Source of the DNA: CALOCV01 sp942491955
GTDB lineage: Bacteria; Chlamydiota; Chlamydiia; Chlamydiales; CALOCV01
Assembly: GCA_942491955.1 (NCBI GenBank)
Contig: CALOCV010000049.1
Coordinates: 1-29,788, forward strand
Length of the DNA: 29,788 nucleotides
Reading direction: 5' to 3'
Shown: in pieces, positions 7,797 through 15,659 of the stretch
How the letters are laid out: each line of letters opens with the position of its first letter
Position numbering within the stretch: position 1 is the first letter of the stretch
Notes under the pieces: model-generated
What the model was told of the DNA's origin: nothing
What the model saw: only the letters and a program-made list of their open reading frames with translations
Databases searched by the model: none
Made by a program: the position numbers and the translations under genes

Positions 7797-8876
7797 ATGT
7801 CAAACGCTGATCCAGAAAAACGCAAATCACTCGAACAAGCCGTAGGGCTCATCAAGCGCCAATTTGGCGATGGTGCCATCATGGCTCTTGGGAAAGATTC
7901 TTTATCGAAACAAGTAAGTGTCATTTCTACGGGTGCTTTGGCTCTCGATCTCGCACTTGGCATTGGTGGTGTCCCTCGTGGAAGAGTCGTTGAAATCTAC
8001 GGTCCGGAATCATCGGGGAAAACGACACTAGCTACCCATATTGTTGCCAATGCACAGAAAAAAGGGGGACTGGTCGCCTACATCGATGCCGAACACGCCC
8101 TAGACCCCTCCTATGCAGCAAAAATCGGCGTCAACCTCGACGACCTACTCATTTCTCAACCCGATTGTGGAGAAGAAGCACTCAATATCGCCGAAATGCT
8201 TGCCCGCTCCAATGCTATCGATGTCGTTGTTATTGACTCCGTTGCAGCTCTTGTTCCAAAATCAGAGCTGGATGGAGAAATTGGAGATACCTTCGTCGGC
8301 CTACAAGCACGCATGATGTCCCAAGCTCTTCGCAAACTTGCTGCATCTCTTGCTCGAAGTGGTACCTGTGCGATCTTTATCAACCAAATCCGAGAGAAAA
8401 TCGGCGTCATGTACGGCAATCCAGAGACGACAACGGGGGGAAGAGCTCTCAAATTTTACTCCTCGATCCGCATGGAAATTCGTCGTTCCGGAGGGATCAA
8501 AGGCCCTGATGGCAACGACATAGGGAACCGCGTCAAGGTTAAAGTTGCAAAAAACAAACTCGCCCCACCTTTTCGGACAGCGGAGTTTGATATTCTCTTC
8601 AACGAGGGAATTTCACGAACGGGATCGGTGATCGACATGGCTGCCGACTTCGAAATCATCGAGAAGAAAGGTGCCTGGTATAGCTACAATGGTCAACGCC
8701 TAGGACAAGGGCGAGAAGCGGTTCGAGAACTCCTAAAGGGTGATTCCATCCTTCTTGAGGAACTTGAGAAAAAGGTCTTTGCCCATTATCAGAAGCAAAT
8801 CCAGCAAGGAACACCTCCTACGAACACGACAGCAGCGGCAAAAAAAGAGGGAAAACCCCAACTCGCTTCCGTATAA
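7797..8876 (+). CDS. recA: Recombinase RecA
   Basis: RecA forms the ATP-dependent filament on single-stranded DNA that drives strand exchange and recombinational repair. The 359-residue product has Walker A GPESSGKT (69-76), the adjacent YIDAEHALDP, Walker B VVVIDSVAAL, the L1/L2 DNA-binding loops (GLQARMMSQALRKL; FINQIREKIGVMYGNPETTTGG), and the KxKVAKNKLAPPFR polymerisation segment. The C-terminus is Thr/Ala/Lys-rich. The start at 7797 is preferred over the in-frame ATG at 7779 because AAAAGGGG lies directly before it at good spacing and the N-terminus then has family length. There is no visible LexA-type box upstream; the 33 bases from the folate gene suggest co-transcription. Confidence 0.98.
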   Translation: MSNADPEKRKSLEQAVGLIKRQFGDGAIMALGKDSLSKQVSVISTGALALDLALGIGGVPRGRVVEIYGPESSGKTTLATHIVANAQKKGGLVAYIDAEHALDPSYAAKIGVNLDDLLISQPDCGEEALNIAEMLARSNAIDVVVIDSVAALVPKSELDGEIGDTFVGLQARMMSQALRKLAASLARSGTCAIFINQIREKIGVMYGNPETTTGGRALKFYSSIRMEIRRSGGIKGPDGNDIGNRVKVKVAKNKLAPPFRTAEFDILFNEGISRTGSVIDMAADFEIIEKKGAWYSYNGQRLGQGREAVRELLKGDSILLEELEKKVFAHYQKQIQQGTPPTNTTAAAKKEGKPQLASV

Positions 8877-8937
8877 AAGGTCTTGTTTTTTTGGTGTTCT
8901 GCCCCAAACTTGCCCACTCACAAAGAGCGAACACGGG

Positions 8938-9255
8938 ATCTCACATCAAATCATTAGAATTGGTATTACAGAAAATTTTATTGCACAAGAATTGCTCGCA
9001 ACCCAGAACAAAAAACCCTACTATTGGACAAGTGCAGGAATCGCTGAAGTTGATTTCTTAATCGAAGACGACCATGAAATTTATCCACTCGAAGTGAAAG
9101 CCGGCGGAAACAACAAAAAAAAGAGTCTTCTCGTATTCAACCAAAAACATGCCCCCTCTAAATTATTCCGCACAACAACATTGAACATGAAACGCGACGG
9201 CAACCTCTACAATTACCCGCTCTATTTCATTTCTCACATAGGACGGAGACGTTGA
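8938..9255 (+). pseudogene. Relic of a DUF4143-type AAA ATPase (C-terminal nuclease-like domain only)
   Basis: Downstream of recA the frame reading ITENFIAQELLATQ, PYYWTSAGIAEVDFLIED, YPLEVKAGGNNKKKSLLVF and NYPLYFISHI matches the C-terminal DUF4143 domain of 'ATP-binding protein' family members. This is the PD-(D/E)xK-like part with the E...VDFLI...PLEVKAG core. The N-terminal AAA domain (P-loop, Walker B) is absent; upstream is recA. No credible start or ribosome site exists in the 60 bases after the recA stop, so this is a gene fragment left by deletion. The 3' end overlaps the convergent ispA stop by about 20 bases. Another, nearly complete member of the same family, also broken, lies at 25987-27162. 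Confidence 0.8.
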
Positions 9256-10088
9256 GCCATTGCCTCAAGAGGAGGGCTTGTAATAGGCAAAGCATCGAGT
9301 TCAAAAAGGAAAGAATCGATCTCTTGCTGTAAAACTTGTTCCGCTCTCTTTTCTCCTAAAAGAGCCACGATATTGATTGAACGACCATTGTCTTGGTCTT
9401 GGATAACATCACTCCTATCGTCAGCAATTTGAAACGCCATTCCAAAATGAGTGGCCGCTTTTTCAACCTGATTGAGTAGGGTTACGTCTCCCCCTCCAAA
9501 AAGCCATCCTAGAGCGAAAGAGAGGGAAAAAAGAGAAGCGGTCTTTCGCAAAATCACCTCTTGTGCTTGTTCATACGATCCATTTTCTGGAAAAAGATCG
9601 TAATATTGCCCTCCCGTTGCCCCCTCTATTCCCGTACGCTTCGTTGCACATCGCAGAGCTTCTAGCACAACCTTTTCTTTATTTTCTCCATGAAACCCTT
9701 CGCTATTTTTCCCTATTGCTTCATACCCCATCGCAATGAGCGCATAGCTTGCCAAAAGAGCTTTCGCCTCACCAAAAACAACGTGTACCGCCGGTTTTCC
9801 ACGTCTCTCCCCATCATCGTCCATGCAAGGAAGGTCGTCGGCAATCAATGAGGCAACGTGGAAATACTCCACAGCAAGAGAAGCCTCTTCAATGGGCATG
9901 TTTTTTCCAATGCCTTCCGCTACTAAATGGACAAGAGCTGGACGAAACCGTTTCCCTCCATTCGTTAGAGCATAATGAATGACTTCTCTCAACCCTTCTG
10001 GTTCCCCAATCAGATCGATCCGGTTCTGTAACAATGGTTCAAAACCACGGAGATATTCCAGTAACGTCTCTTGTATTGTAGCGGTCAT
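9234..10088 (-). CDS. ispA: Polyprenyl (farnesyl/geranylgeranyl) diphosphate synthase
   Basis: This short-chain trans-prenyltransferase condenses isopentenyl diphosphate with allylic diphosphates to supply precursors of longer prenyl chains, such as quinone side chains and the undecaprenyl carrier. The 284-residue product shows GGKRFRP (44-50, diphosphate binding), the first aspartate-rich motif DDLPCMDD (84-91), RRGKPA, GATGGQYYD, GMAFQIADD, and the second Asp-rich motif DDRSD (223-227). Two residues inserted between the aspartates of the first motif (DDxxxxD) are typical of bacterial FPP/GGPP synthases. The start at 10088 overlaps the upstream GlmU-like stop by four bases (ATGA), so the two are coupled. 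The pairing equals CT628-CT629 in Chlamydia. Product chain length cannot be read with certainty. Confidence 0.93.
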   Translation of the reverse strand: MTATIQETLLEYLRGFEPLLQNRIDLIGEPEGLREVIHYALTNGGKRFRPALVHLVAEGIGKNMPIEEASLAVEYFHVASLIADDLPCMDDDGERRGKPAVHVVFGEAKALLASYALIAMGYEAIGKNSEGFHGENKEKVVLEALRCATKRTGIEGATGGQYYDLFPENGSYEQAQEVILRKTASLFSLSFALGWLFGGGDVTLLNQVEKAATHFGMAFQIADDRSDVIQDQDNGRSINIVALLGEKRAEQVLQQEIDSFLFELDALPITSPPLEAMAQRLRPM

Positions 10089-10756
10089 GAACGAATAACC
10101 CTCTTTTCTGGCGATCGAATATACCGCCCAACATTGGTACACGGATAACACACCGCCCCTCGCTCCATCACGCTTCCCGGATTCAGTACGGCATTGCACC
10201 CCGTCTGTGCATCGTCTCCCATAATCGCTCCTAGCTTCTTTCGCCCCGAGGAAATTCTCTTTCCTGAAGAATCGACCACCACCACCTCCTCGTGGTCAAA
10301 CCGCAAGTTAGCACAACGCGTTCCCGCTCCAAGATTGACGCGATTGCCCAGGATAGAATCTCCCACGTAAGCAAAATGTGCCGCATGGACATCATTGAGG
10401 AAAATCGCATTTTTCACTTCTGTTGCATGCCCAATAACACAATGATCACCTGTAATAAGAAAACCTCGGATGTAAGCTCCATAGCGGACCGTACAGCCAC
10501 TTCCAATAACACAAGGCCCTTGGATATAGGCTCCGGGTTCAATCGCCGTTCCTGGCCCAATTGTGACTGTTTCTGGATTGATCAGAAAAACCCCTTCAGG
10601 AACCTTACAGGCAATCCCTTGATGAGAAAAGGTTTCCAAGTATTTGGGAAGTCCATTCAAAGCCTCCCAAATAAAAGTGTCTTGCTTAAAAAGAGAAGCG
10701 TGTGAGAATTCTTCTAAGGAGAAGAGAGAAGATGGAAATAGAGGTTCATTTGCCAT
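10085..10756 (-). CDS. GlmU-like left-handed beta-helix protein lacking the pyrophosphorylase domain
   Basis: The 223-residue product has hexapeptide repeats of a left-handed parallel beta-helix (for example VTIGPGTAIEPGAYIQGPCV and GSGCTVRYGAYIRG; about residues 60-190). Motifs of the UDP-GlcNAc pyrophosphorylase-related family are present: EVKNAIFLNDVHAAHFAYVGDSILG and NLGAGTRCANLRFD, which resemble the acetyltransferase region of GlmU (NxGAGT). The N-terminal Rossmann-type uridylyltransferase half of GlmU is absent. The equivalent chlamydial gene (CT629) is called glmU, but this short protein could at most do an acyltransferase step or be a sugar-nucleotide-related paralogue. It is first in the pair with ispA. 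Upstream is an AT-rich region and a DnaA-box-like cluster, as expected near a replication origin. Confidence 0.82.
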   Translation of the reverse strand: MANEPLFPSSLFSLEEFSHASLFKQDTFIWEALNGLPKYLETFSHQGIACKVPEGVFLINPETVTIGPGTAIEPGAYIQGPCVIGSGCTVRYGAYIRGFLITGDHCVIGHATEVKNAIFLNDVHAAHFAYVGDSILGNRVNLGAGTRCANLRFDHEEVVVVDSSGKRISSGRKKLGAIMGDDAQTGCNAVLNPGSVMERGAVCYPCTNVGRYIRSPEKRVIRS

Positions 10757-10874
10757 AAATGGTAATATTACTTTTTATGGAAGGATACATAAAGAAGATA
10801 TATATATAAATACTCTTCTTCTTCTTAAGAGAGTGTGGAAATGTCGATAGCCTCGGCGTTACCCTAGAGGTTTT
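10757..10874. other. AT-rich intergenic tract upstream of the GlmU-like gene
   Basis: No gene is visible. The stretch holds a strongly AT-rich core at about 10790-10815 (an alternating TA run) followed by CTT repeats, and a near-match to the 9-mer of the adjoining cluster at 10842-10850 (TGTCGATAG). It must contain the promoter of the GlmU-like/ispA pair, though no clear -35/-10 stands out. Placed against clustered DnaA-like boxes, it could serve as a DNA-unwinding element (inference). Confidence 0.45.
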
Positions 10875-11001
10875 TTCTGTTCACAACCTGTCGATAACCC
10901 TGTTCATAACTCCCCACTTATCGACATTTTCACTTATCGACAAAGTTATCGACAAAGTTATCGACACAACCCTCCTAGGTTTATCGACATTCTTTCCACT
11001 T
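10875..11001. repeat. DnaA-box-like cluster, copy A
   Basis: Within 127 bp the 9-mer TTATCGACA occurs five times directly (10918, 10934, 10946, 10958, 10981) and once inverted (10889-10897). A looser TGTTCATAA is also present at about 10901. The word differs from the classical DnaA box TTATCCACA at one base. Three boxes are spaced 12 bases apart (10934, 10946, 10958), like iterons. A shorter copy with the same flanks recurs at 16949-17047. This could be a chromosomal origin, an integrated plasmid origin or a protein-binding array. The sequence shows the array; the function is inference. Confidence 0.8.
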
Positions 11002-11060
11002 AATAACAATGGAAAGAGATAAAGAGACAAATTCACATACATCTATTTCCTTAGAATCGA

Positions 11061-11153
11061 TTTTTCGATCTTGCAAATTCTCAATAATTTACATCGATTT
11101 TCAAAACAAATTTTCCAGAAAAAATCTTGAATCCAATTTCCGCACTTATTTAT
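11061..11153. repeat. Diverged copy of the MITE-like element found at 23643-23804
   Basis: Two exact words shared with the reverse complement of the 23.6-kb element stand out: TTTTTCGATCTTGCAA (11061-11076) and AAAAATCTTGAATCCAATTT (11120-11139). The tail (CACTTATTTATC) then resembles the element's terminal repeat. The order and approximate spacing are the same, so this is a degenerate relative or partial copy. A short plus-strand reading frame (11009-11350) across it has no support as a gene. Confidence 0.65.
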
Positions 11154-11169
11154 CTAAAGGACGTCAATT

Positions 11170-11251
11170 CATCAAACATGCGCTTGATTTTGCGCATGTT
11201 GATGACGTTTTCGTTTTGGGGGGAGTCCAGTCTCTCCCCCAAAACGTCATC
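11170..11251. other. Two abutting hairpins
   Basis: The first dyad (11170-11204) pairs CATCAAACATGCGC with GCGCATGTTGATG. The second (11201-11251) pairs GATGACGTTTT...TTGGGGGG with CTCCCCCAAAACGTCATC around a loop of about ten bases. They share the GATG segment, so the two folds compete. They lie just past the 3' end of the minus-strand EEP gene (stop at 11314) and could work as its terminator, although no T-run follows on that strand. They could also be part of the mobile repeat. Confidence 0.55.
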
Positions 11252-11313
11252 TATTTGTGTCAAAGGCACAACCCTTACTGGATACGTTTGTCATTAGGTG
11301 AGGAATGTGGGTT

Positions 11314-12891
11314 TCAAGGCATACGAATAAGAGTTGTGCCTACAGGGTAATGGTCAGAAGAGTTATCTATATTTGGCAATGTAATTGTAGGGTCTGGTTT
11401 TTCTTCTCGGAACCCAACGGTTGGGTTGGTCATTTGGTAAAAACCGCCATTTTCAGGCTTTAGTACAATCACATAATCCTCTTCATCGACAGCAAACCTT
11501 ACAGCCTTTGAATGTTGAGCTGTTACCATTCGTTTTTTTATGGTAGTCGGACCAACACTTGTAGCGACAAGCCCAAGAGATTGTAAATGATCACGCAGTA
11601 GCTCTACATCTTCGTCGGATTTTGTATTCGCATCTATCCCAATCACAAGTTGAAGATTTTTATTTTCAGGTAATTTGGCGAGTTGATGGAATTTTTCTAC
11701 AATTTTGGCAATTTGAAGCCGGCCATCTTCTGCTCTAGTTGAATTTCCATGACTTGACGCTAAGAGGAATTTTTCTCCTGTATCCATTTTCGTTGCTAGG
11801 ATAACGTTTAAACGTCCTCGTTCATATCCTTCATAATCATCGATTGCGATAATCTGATAAGTAGGCTCCCAGAAATCTCCTCGCAAGAAAACAAACGTAC
11901 CATCTGCAGGGTTTTGAGTATCAACGGGGTGAAAAATCCCCTCTTCGGCGAGTAGTTGAGGAACAATGGCATCACTTTCTTGTGTAAATACTATGCTAGC
12001 ATTGGTGGCTATGAGTTTATCTTTAAACATCTGAGCCCTTTTAGTAGGATTTCCTAAAGAATGCGCAAAGATTTGCTTTACCATATTAATCTGAGAAATC
12101 ATTGCTTCATTTTGAGAGATCAAATGGAGATTCAGAGATTGGTAAAGCCAATAAAAGAAAACCTGGCCCGCTGGAGTTGTAAAAATAACCAAATCTGCAT
12201 TATCTGCATCTTGCCCTAAGTACTGCTTTAAAAAGATCGGATCTAATTTTTCTATGGCGTCTTTTAGCTTATCTTTTGATTTTACAGCCCTAAGAGTCTC
12301 TTTTGTAAAGAGTGACTCCAATAAGTAGGTCTTTAATTCAAAGGCATTTTTTCCTTTCAGTGGTTCAGTTGAACTCAAGATAGGCAAATCTAAATTTTTC
12401 CCCTCTCTTGTGGCTTTGTCACGCAAAATTTTATCTAAACTCAAGAGATCTGAGGGATTATGTCTAAAAAAGGAAAAGACCTTTTGATCACGGTATCGGT
12501 CTATAAAATAAAAAATATTATTAAAATCAATTTCAGAAAAGTCATCATCCTGGAGTTCTTGCTGTTTTTGGAAAAGTTGTTCAATTAAATCACGAGGTAT
12601 GAGTTCATTTAAAGTAGGACCATGCTGAAGGTCTTTTTGAATAGCTTCTACAATCAGCTGTTGGTGGTATTGTAGAATCTCGTCATTAGATGGATTTTCG
12701 CTTGTCATTAGCTGGACGATTTGAACATCGGTCAAGTTGATTGCTAAAACTTCTTTAGAAATCACCTGTTCAAAAACATATTCTCGAATAGGATTGACCT
12801 CATCTCCATAATTCCCATCAAATTCAAAAGGATCATTAAAAGAGCCTAAAATATTTGAAGTGAAAACAACAAGGCAAAGTAAAGAGTTCAT
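11314..12891 (-). CDS. Exported EEP-superfamily (endonuclease/exonuclease/phosphatase-like) protein, candidate effector
   Basis: The 525-residue product begins with a probable signal peptide (MNSLLCLVVFTSNILGS). Residues about 20-280 are helical and resemble nothing I know. The C-terminal part (about 235-525) has the catalytic series of the EEP/DNase I fold in order: FTQES (Glu305), LLASSHGNS (His381), VIGIDANT (Asp420, Asn422) and NSSDHYPVG (Asp513-His514). This fold covers DNases, RNA deadenylases, sphingomyelinases and inositol phosphatases, so the substrate cannot be named. With a signal peptide and no bacterial housekeeping partner it may be secreted and act on host nucleic acid or lipids (inference). 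It lies in an accessory region between DnaA-like boxes and an IS, consistent with acquisition. Confidence 0.8.
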   Translation of the reverse strand: MNSLLCLVVFTSNILGSFNDPFEFDGNYGDEVNPIREYVFEQVISKEVLAINLTDVQIVQLMTSENPSNDEILQYHQQLIVEAIQKDLQHGPTLNELIPRDLIEQLFQKQQELQDDDFSEIDFNNIFYFIDRYRDQKVFSFFRHNPSDLLSLDKILRDKATREGKNLDLPILSSTEPLKGKNAFELKTYLLESLFTKETLRAVKSKDKLKDAIEKLDPIFLKQYLGQDADNADLVIFTTPAGQVFFYWLYQSLNLHLISQNEAMISQINMVKQIFAHSLGNPTKRAQMFKDKLIATNASIVFTQESDAIVPQLLAEEGIFHPVDTQNPADGTFVFLRGDFWEPTYQIIAIDDYEGYERGRLNVILATKMDTGEKFLLASSHGNSTRAEDGRLQIAKIVEKFHQLAKLPENKNLQLVIGIDANTKSDEDVELLRDHLQSLGLVATSVGPTTIKKRMVTAQHSKAVRFAVDEEDYVIVLKPENGGFYQMTNPTVGFREEKPDPTITLPNIDNSSDHYPVGTTLIRMP

Positions 12892-13206
12892 TTAATTTGT
12901 TGGTATTAAGGATTTTATGTTAAGGACGCCATCGTTTATCGCTAAGTTGTTGATTGAGATCCAATGAGTCATCAAAATCCCAAGTATCTCACACGATAAG
13001 AATGTGAGTTGCACCAGTAATGGCCCCTGCATTAAATCCATCAAGAATTTGTTATTTCGTGAGTAGAGGATTGCTCCAAGAAGTGTTATGTTCGTTCTTA
13101 TGAATTGCATAATCAGCACTTCTATATTATCTGCGAATTTAGAGCCAAATAGTGCTAAACAAGCCCTGGCAGAAAAAATCAAAGGGATTCGAAAAGGACC
13201 TAGCAT
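12892..13206 (-). CDS. Possible small hydrophobic protein, doubtful
   Basis: A 104-codon frame ends at the base immediately before the ATG of the EEP gene. It encodes a mostly hydrophobic product with two or three possible membrane segments, but no motif or signal peptide that I recognise. There is no good ribosome site, and the frame lies in AT-rich sequence where chance frames are common. The exact stop-start abutment with the EEP gene is the only argument for reality. It may instead be the untranslated leader or a decayed gene. Confidence 0.3.
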   Translation of the reverse strand: MLGPFRIPLIFSARACLALFGSKFADNIEVLIMQFIRTNITLLGAILYSRNNKFLMDLMQGPLLVQLTFLSCEILGILMTHWISINNLAINDGVLNIKSLIPTN

Positions 13207-13323
13207 TCCAAATTTTTTGTTAATAAAAAATAATTTATCACATTTTAATTACTTTGTAAATAGTTAAATTAATTAAGGATTAACGGTCGTTTTTTAATCC
13301 CTTCGGGTAAATTTAAAAACTGA
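13207..13323. other. AT-rich gap before the insertion sequence
   Basis: This stretch is highly AT-rich, without a gene. It could hold the promoter for the minus-strand genes below it. I see no repeat or RNA in it. Confidence 0.4.
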
Positions 13324-13332
13324 TATTTCGGG
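13324..13332. repeat. Target-site duplication, left
   Basis: TATTTCGGG abuts the left inverted repeat and is repeated exactly at 14446-14454 on the right. Confidence 0.88.
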
Positions 13333-14445
13333 GACTGTATTGCCTAATTCGTTTAAAAAAATGAATTTATATAATTTTTTGCAAAGTAGGGGAAATTCTG
13401 ATTTATCTTTTTCAAATCCCCTCCATCATTAATTTCCTCATGCTATTCAATATTAATGATTTAGAGTATATTTCTCGCCGTTGTCTCTCCCTTGTTCTAC
13501 TCTTCAATTCCCCTCCAAATATCCTTTTCTACCTCGAAAATGTACTCTCCACAAGGGCCCTTCTCGTATATCCTGTACAGTATCTCCATAAATCTCTGGC
13601 TATCTTATCCCCTCCAAATCCCTTTATCTGCAAAATTGCTTCATTCCTCTTTCTCATCCAGGGCTCTTTTCTCAATACGGCGTTCTTCTGTGGGGGTGTT
13701 TTTAAAATCACTCCTTCCTTTTCGGCATGCGCATAACAACGGCTTGCATCTGCTGCCCCATCCATTAACACCTCTTTGATTCGTTTCCCTTTGACCCATT
13801 TTGAGAAAAAACACGTGTCTGATACTCCAGATTCCGTTATGTCGCTCACGACAATCTCTTGTGTCTCCGCATCCATTCCTATGTGCAATTTTTTCCATTC
13901 TCTTCTCTTGCTTGCCCCATACTTCTTCACTTTCCATTCACCCTCTCCAAATACCTTGAGACCACTTGCATCCAAAACTAAGGTCTCTATTCGTTTCTTC
14001 GTGAATCGATCAGGAATAACAATCCCTGACATCCTTTTGCAAATAACGGTGTACCCTGGTGCTCGAAGAGGTAAACCCAACATATGAAACACAGAACAGA
14101 TCAATCCTTCTGTGGCTCTTAAACTTTGGCGAAAGACAAAACGAAGAATGGTTGCAGTTAAGATAGCTGTGTCAGAAAAGAGAAAGGGTCTTCCCTTTTT
14201 GTGGGGGATTTTCTCTGCGTGCCAAGTGCGCAGCAAATCTTTGTGCACCCAGAAAGTAAGACTTCCCCTTTGAATCAGAGATTTGTTATACTGACGCCAA
14301 TTACGTTTTTTAGATTTCATAAGGGTACTCCTTTGTATTTTACAGAACCTAGGAGATTACCCTTATTTTTTTGCTTTGAAAAGAGAATTTTCTGGAAAAA
14401 TTTGCCATTAACGAATCTTTTCCCTAGGAATTAGGTAACACAGTC
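13333..14445 (-). mobile_element. IS5-family, IS903-group insertion sequence (1113 bp)
   Basis: The ends are 18-bp imperfect inverted repeats: GACTGTATTGCCTAATTC at 13333-13350 and GAATTAGGTAACACAGTC at 14428-14445 (16 of 18 match once one is reversed). The 9-bp word TATTTCGGG directly flanks both ends (13324-13332 and 14446-14454) as a target-site duplication. An 18-bp end with a 9-bp duplication and a single transposase gene is what is known for the IS903 group of IS5. The conserved duplication shows that this copy arrived by transposition and has not since been rearranged at its edges. Confidence 0.92.
13412..14320 (-). pseudogene. IS903-type transposase with a premature amber stop
   Basis: The frame starts at 14320 with the typical N-terminus (NWRQYNKSLIQRGSLTFWV), followed by DDE-fold landmarks: VLDASGLKVFGEGEW (first Asp), a second Asp in VLMDGAADAS, and the glutamate region RRALVESTFSR. 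A TAG (13526-13528) then interrupts the reading. The same frame continues KRIFGGELKSRTRERQ to a TGA at 13412-13414, matching the usual C-terminal extension (normally FSRMKRIFG). So a single codon change, where Met or Trp is expected, truncates the enzyme by about 37 residues, after the catalytic Glu. The shortened protein keeps the DDE triad; whether it is active is unclear. Confidence 0.88.
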
Positions 14446-14454
14446 TATTTCGGG
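14446..14454. repeat. Target-site duplication, right
   Basis: Exact copy of TATTTCGGG, directly outside the right inverted repeat. Confidence 0.88.
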
Positions 14455-14705
14455 AAGTCGTTGACGCCCCTTTACAAAACCGAGGGAAATGTATTTATCC
14501 TGTTTGGTATAAGGCCGACTAATTTAGGGGTTCACTTCCCTTTCTCTGGTTACATCCTTGGAGGATATTAAGCCGCCTTAATAAAGGATGGTAAACCTCT
14601 GGAGGAGGGGGGGGGCAGTTTTCAATGTCGATGGGGGATCATTTTACGCATTGGAACTTCAGAAAATGACCCTAGCGCTTCTTACATTGCAGCAAGACGT
14701 TCATC
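14455..14705. other. Gap between the IS and the GrpB-GNAT gene
   Basis: No gene is recognised. Two things stand out: GTATTTATCCTGTTTGGTAT at 14491-14510 resembles the terminal repeat of the MITE-like element at 23.6 kb (18 of 20 bases), and there is a run of nine G at 14607-14615. The gap presumably holds the promoter of the GrpB-GNAT gene. Confidence 0.4.
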
Positions 14706-15659
14706 ATGAAAAAGATAAAAAAAATCATTATTACATCGTACAATCCAGACTGGCCTCAATTTTTTGAGCGAGAAGCACCCAAAATTAAAGAAGTCTTAGG
14801 ATCAAACTGCATCGCCATCCATCACGTTGGCTCTACTTCAGTGCCAGTCCTTTCGGCAAAGCCGGTAATCGATATAATAGGAGTTGTCAAAAATGCGGAG
14901 AAGGCTATTCAACCTCTTGAAAAGTTAGGCTTCAAGTATAAGGGCGAGTATAACATCCCTATGCGGTTTTACTTTAAGCTATCAGAGGGGATCGAAACCA
15001 ATCTTCACGTTTATGAAGAAGGCCACCCAGAAATCGAGCTAAACCTTCTTTTTAGAGATTACTTACGACAGCATCCAAATGCGCGAGAAGAATATAGCAA
15101 ACTTAAGGAAGATCTTCTTAAGGAAAAGTCCTCATACGAAAAGAATCATTCTTTTTTCACAGGATATAACCTGGGTAAAGATTCTTTCATCCGAAAAACT
15201 CTTCAAGCAGCAAACTTCAATCTCATTCGCATGATGAAATGCAATCACTATGCTGAATGGGAAGTCGCCAAGCAACTAAGAAATAAATATTTTTTTGATC
15301 CTTTATCGATTTCAGATCCTTACACATGGACATTTGACCATCCAGAGCACGTTCATCTGGTTCTCTATCAGGGAGTCGAAATCATTGGATATGCTCATAT
15401 TCAATTTTGGCCGGAGCATAGAGCAGCATTGCGAATCATTGTCATTGATGAGAAATATAGGCAGCATGGATTGGGAAGCCAATTTTTACAGCTATGCGAG
15501 CAATGGCTGAAAAAGCAGGGGATCCAATCGCTTCATGATGAAGCAAGACCAAATGTCGTCAGCTTTTATCGCAGAAATGGCTATACAGAAATGCCTTTTG
15601 AAGACCCGAGCGGTGAACCTCCAAGTATTCACGATGTTGCAATGGGAAAAAGACTATGA
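14706..15659 (+). CDS. GrpB-like nucleotidyltransferase fused to a GNAT acetyltransferase
   Basis: The 317-residue product has two domains. Residues 1-170 form a GrpB/UPF0157 domain of the nucleotidyltransferase fold: SYNPDWPQFFERE, HHVGSTSVP (39-47), KPVIDI (Asp56), NIPMRFYF, HVYEEGHPEIE and LLFRDYLRQHP. Residues about 173-317 form a GNAT N-acetyltransferase: LRIIVIDEKYRQHGLGSQFL with the acetyl-CoA loop QHGLGS (253-258), and VSFYRRNGYTEM. Activities are inferred from fold only; substrates are unknown. The gene has a weak ribosome site. It overlaps the next small frame by four bases (ATGA), as if a second GNAT gene once followed in an operon. Fusions of this type occur in several intracellular bacteria, from memory. 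Confidence 0.87.
   Translation: MKKIKKIIITSYNPDWPQFFEREAPKIKEVLGSNCIAIHHVGSTSVPVLSAKPVIDIIGVVKNAEKAIQPLEKLGFKYKGEYNIPMRFYFKLSEGIETNLHVYEEGHPEIELNLLFRDYLRQHPNAREEYSKLKEDLLKEKSSYEKNHSFFTGYNLGKDSFIRKTLQAANFNLIRMMKCNHYAEWEVAKQLRNKYFFDPLSISDPYTWTFDHPEHVHLVLYQGVEIIGYAHIQFWPEHRAALRIIVIDEKYRQHGLGSQFLQLCEQWLKKQGIQSLHDEARPNVVSFYRRNGYTEMPFEDPSGEPPSIHDVAMGKRL

Noticed and set aside
10875..11001. CRISPR array
   Set aside because: The repeated words are 9 bases with 12-base period and no unique spacers; they fit protein-binding boxes.
11009..11350. A 113-codon plus-strand reading frame after the box cluster
   Set aside because: It runs through a MITE-related repeat and two hairpins, shares translated words with the non-coding 23.6-kb element, and has no family resemblance.
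14607..14615. Nine-G run as a phase-variation switch
   Set aside because: It is not inside a recognisable gene or at a clear promoter spacing, so no switching role can be supported.
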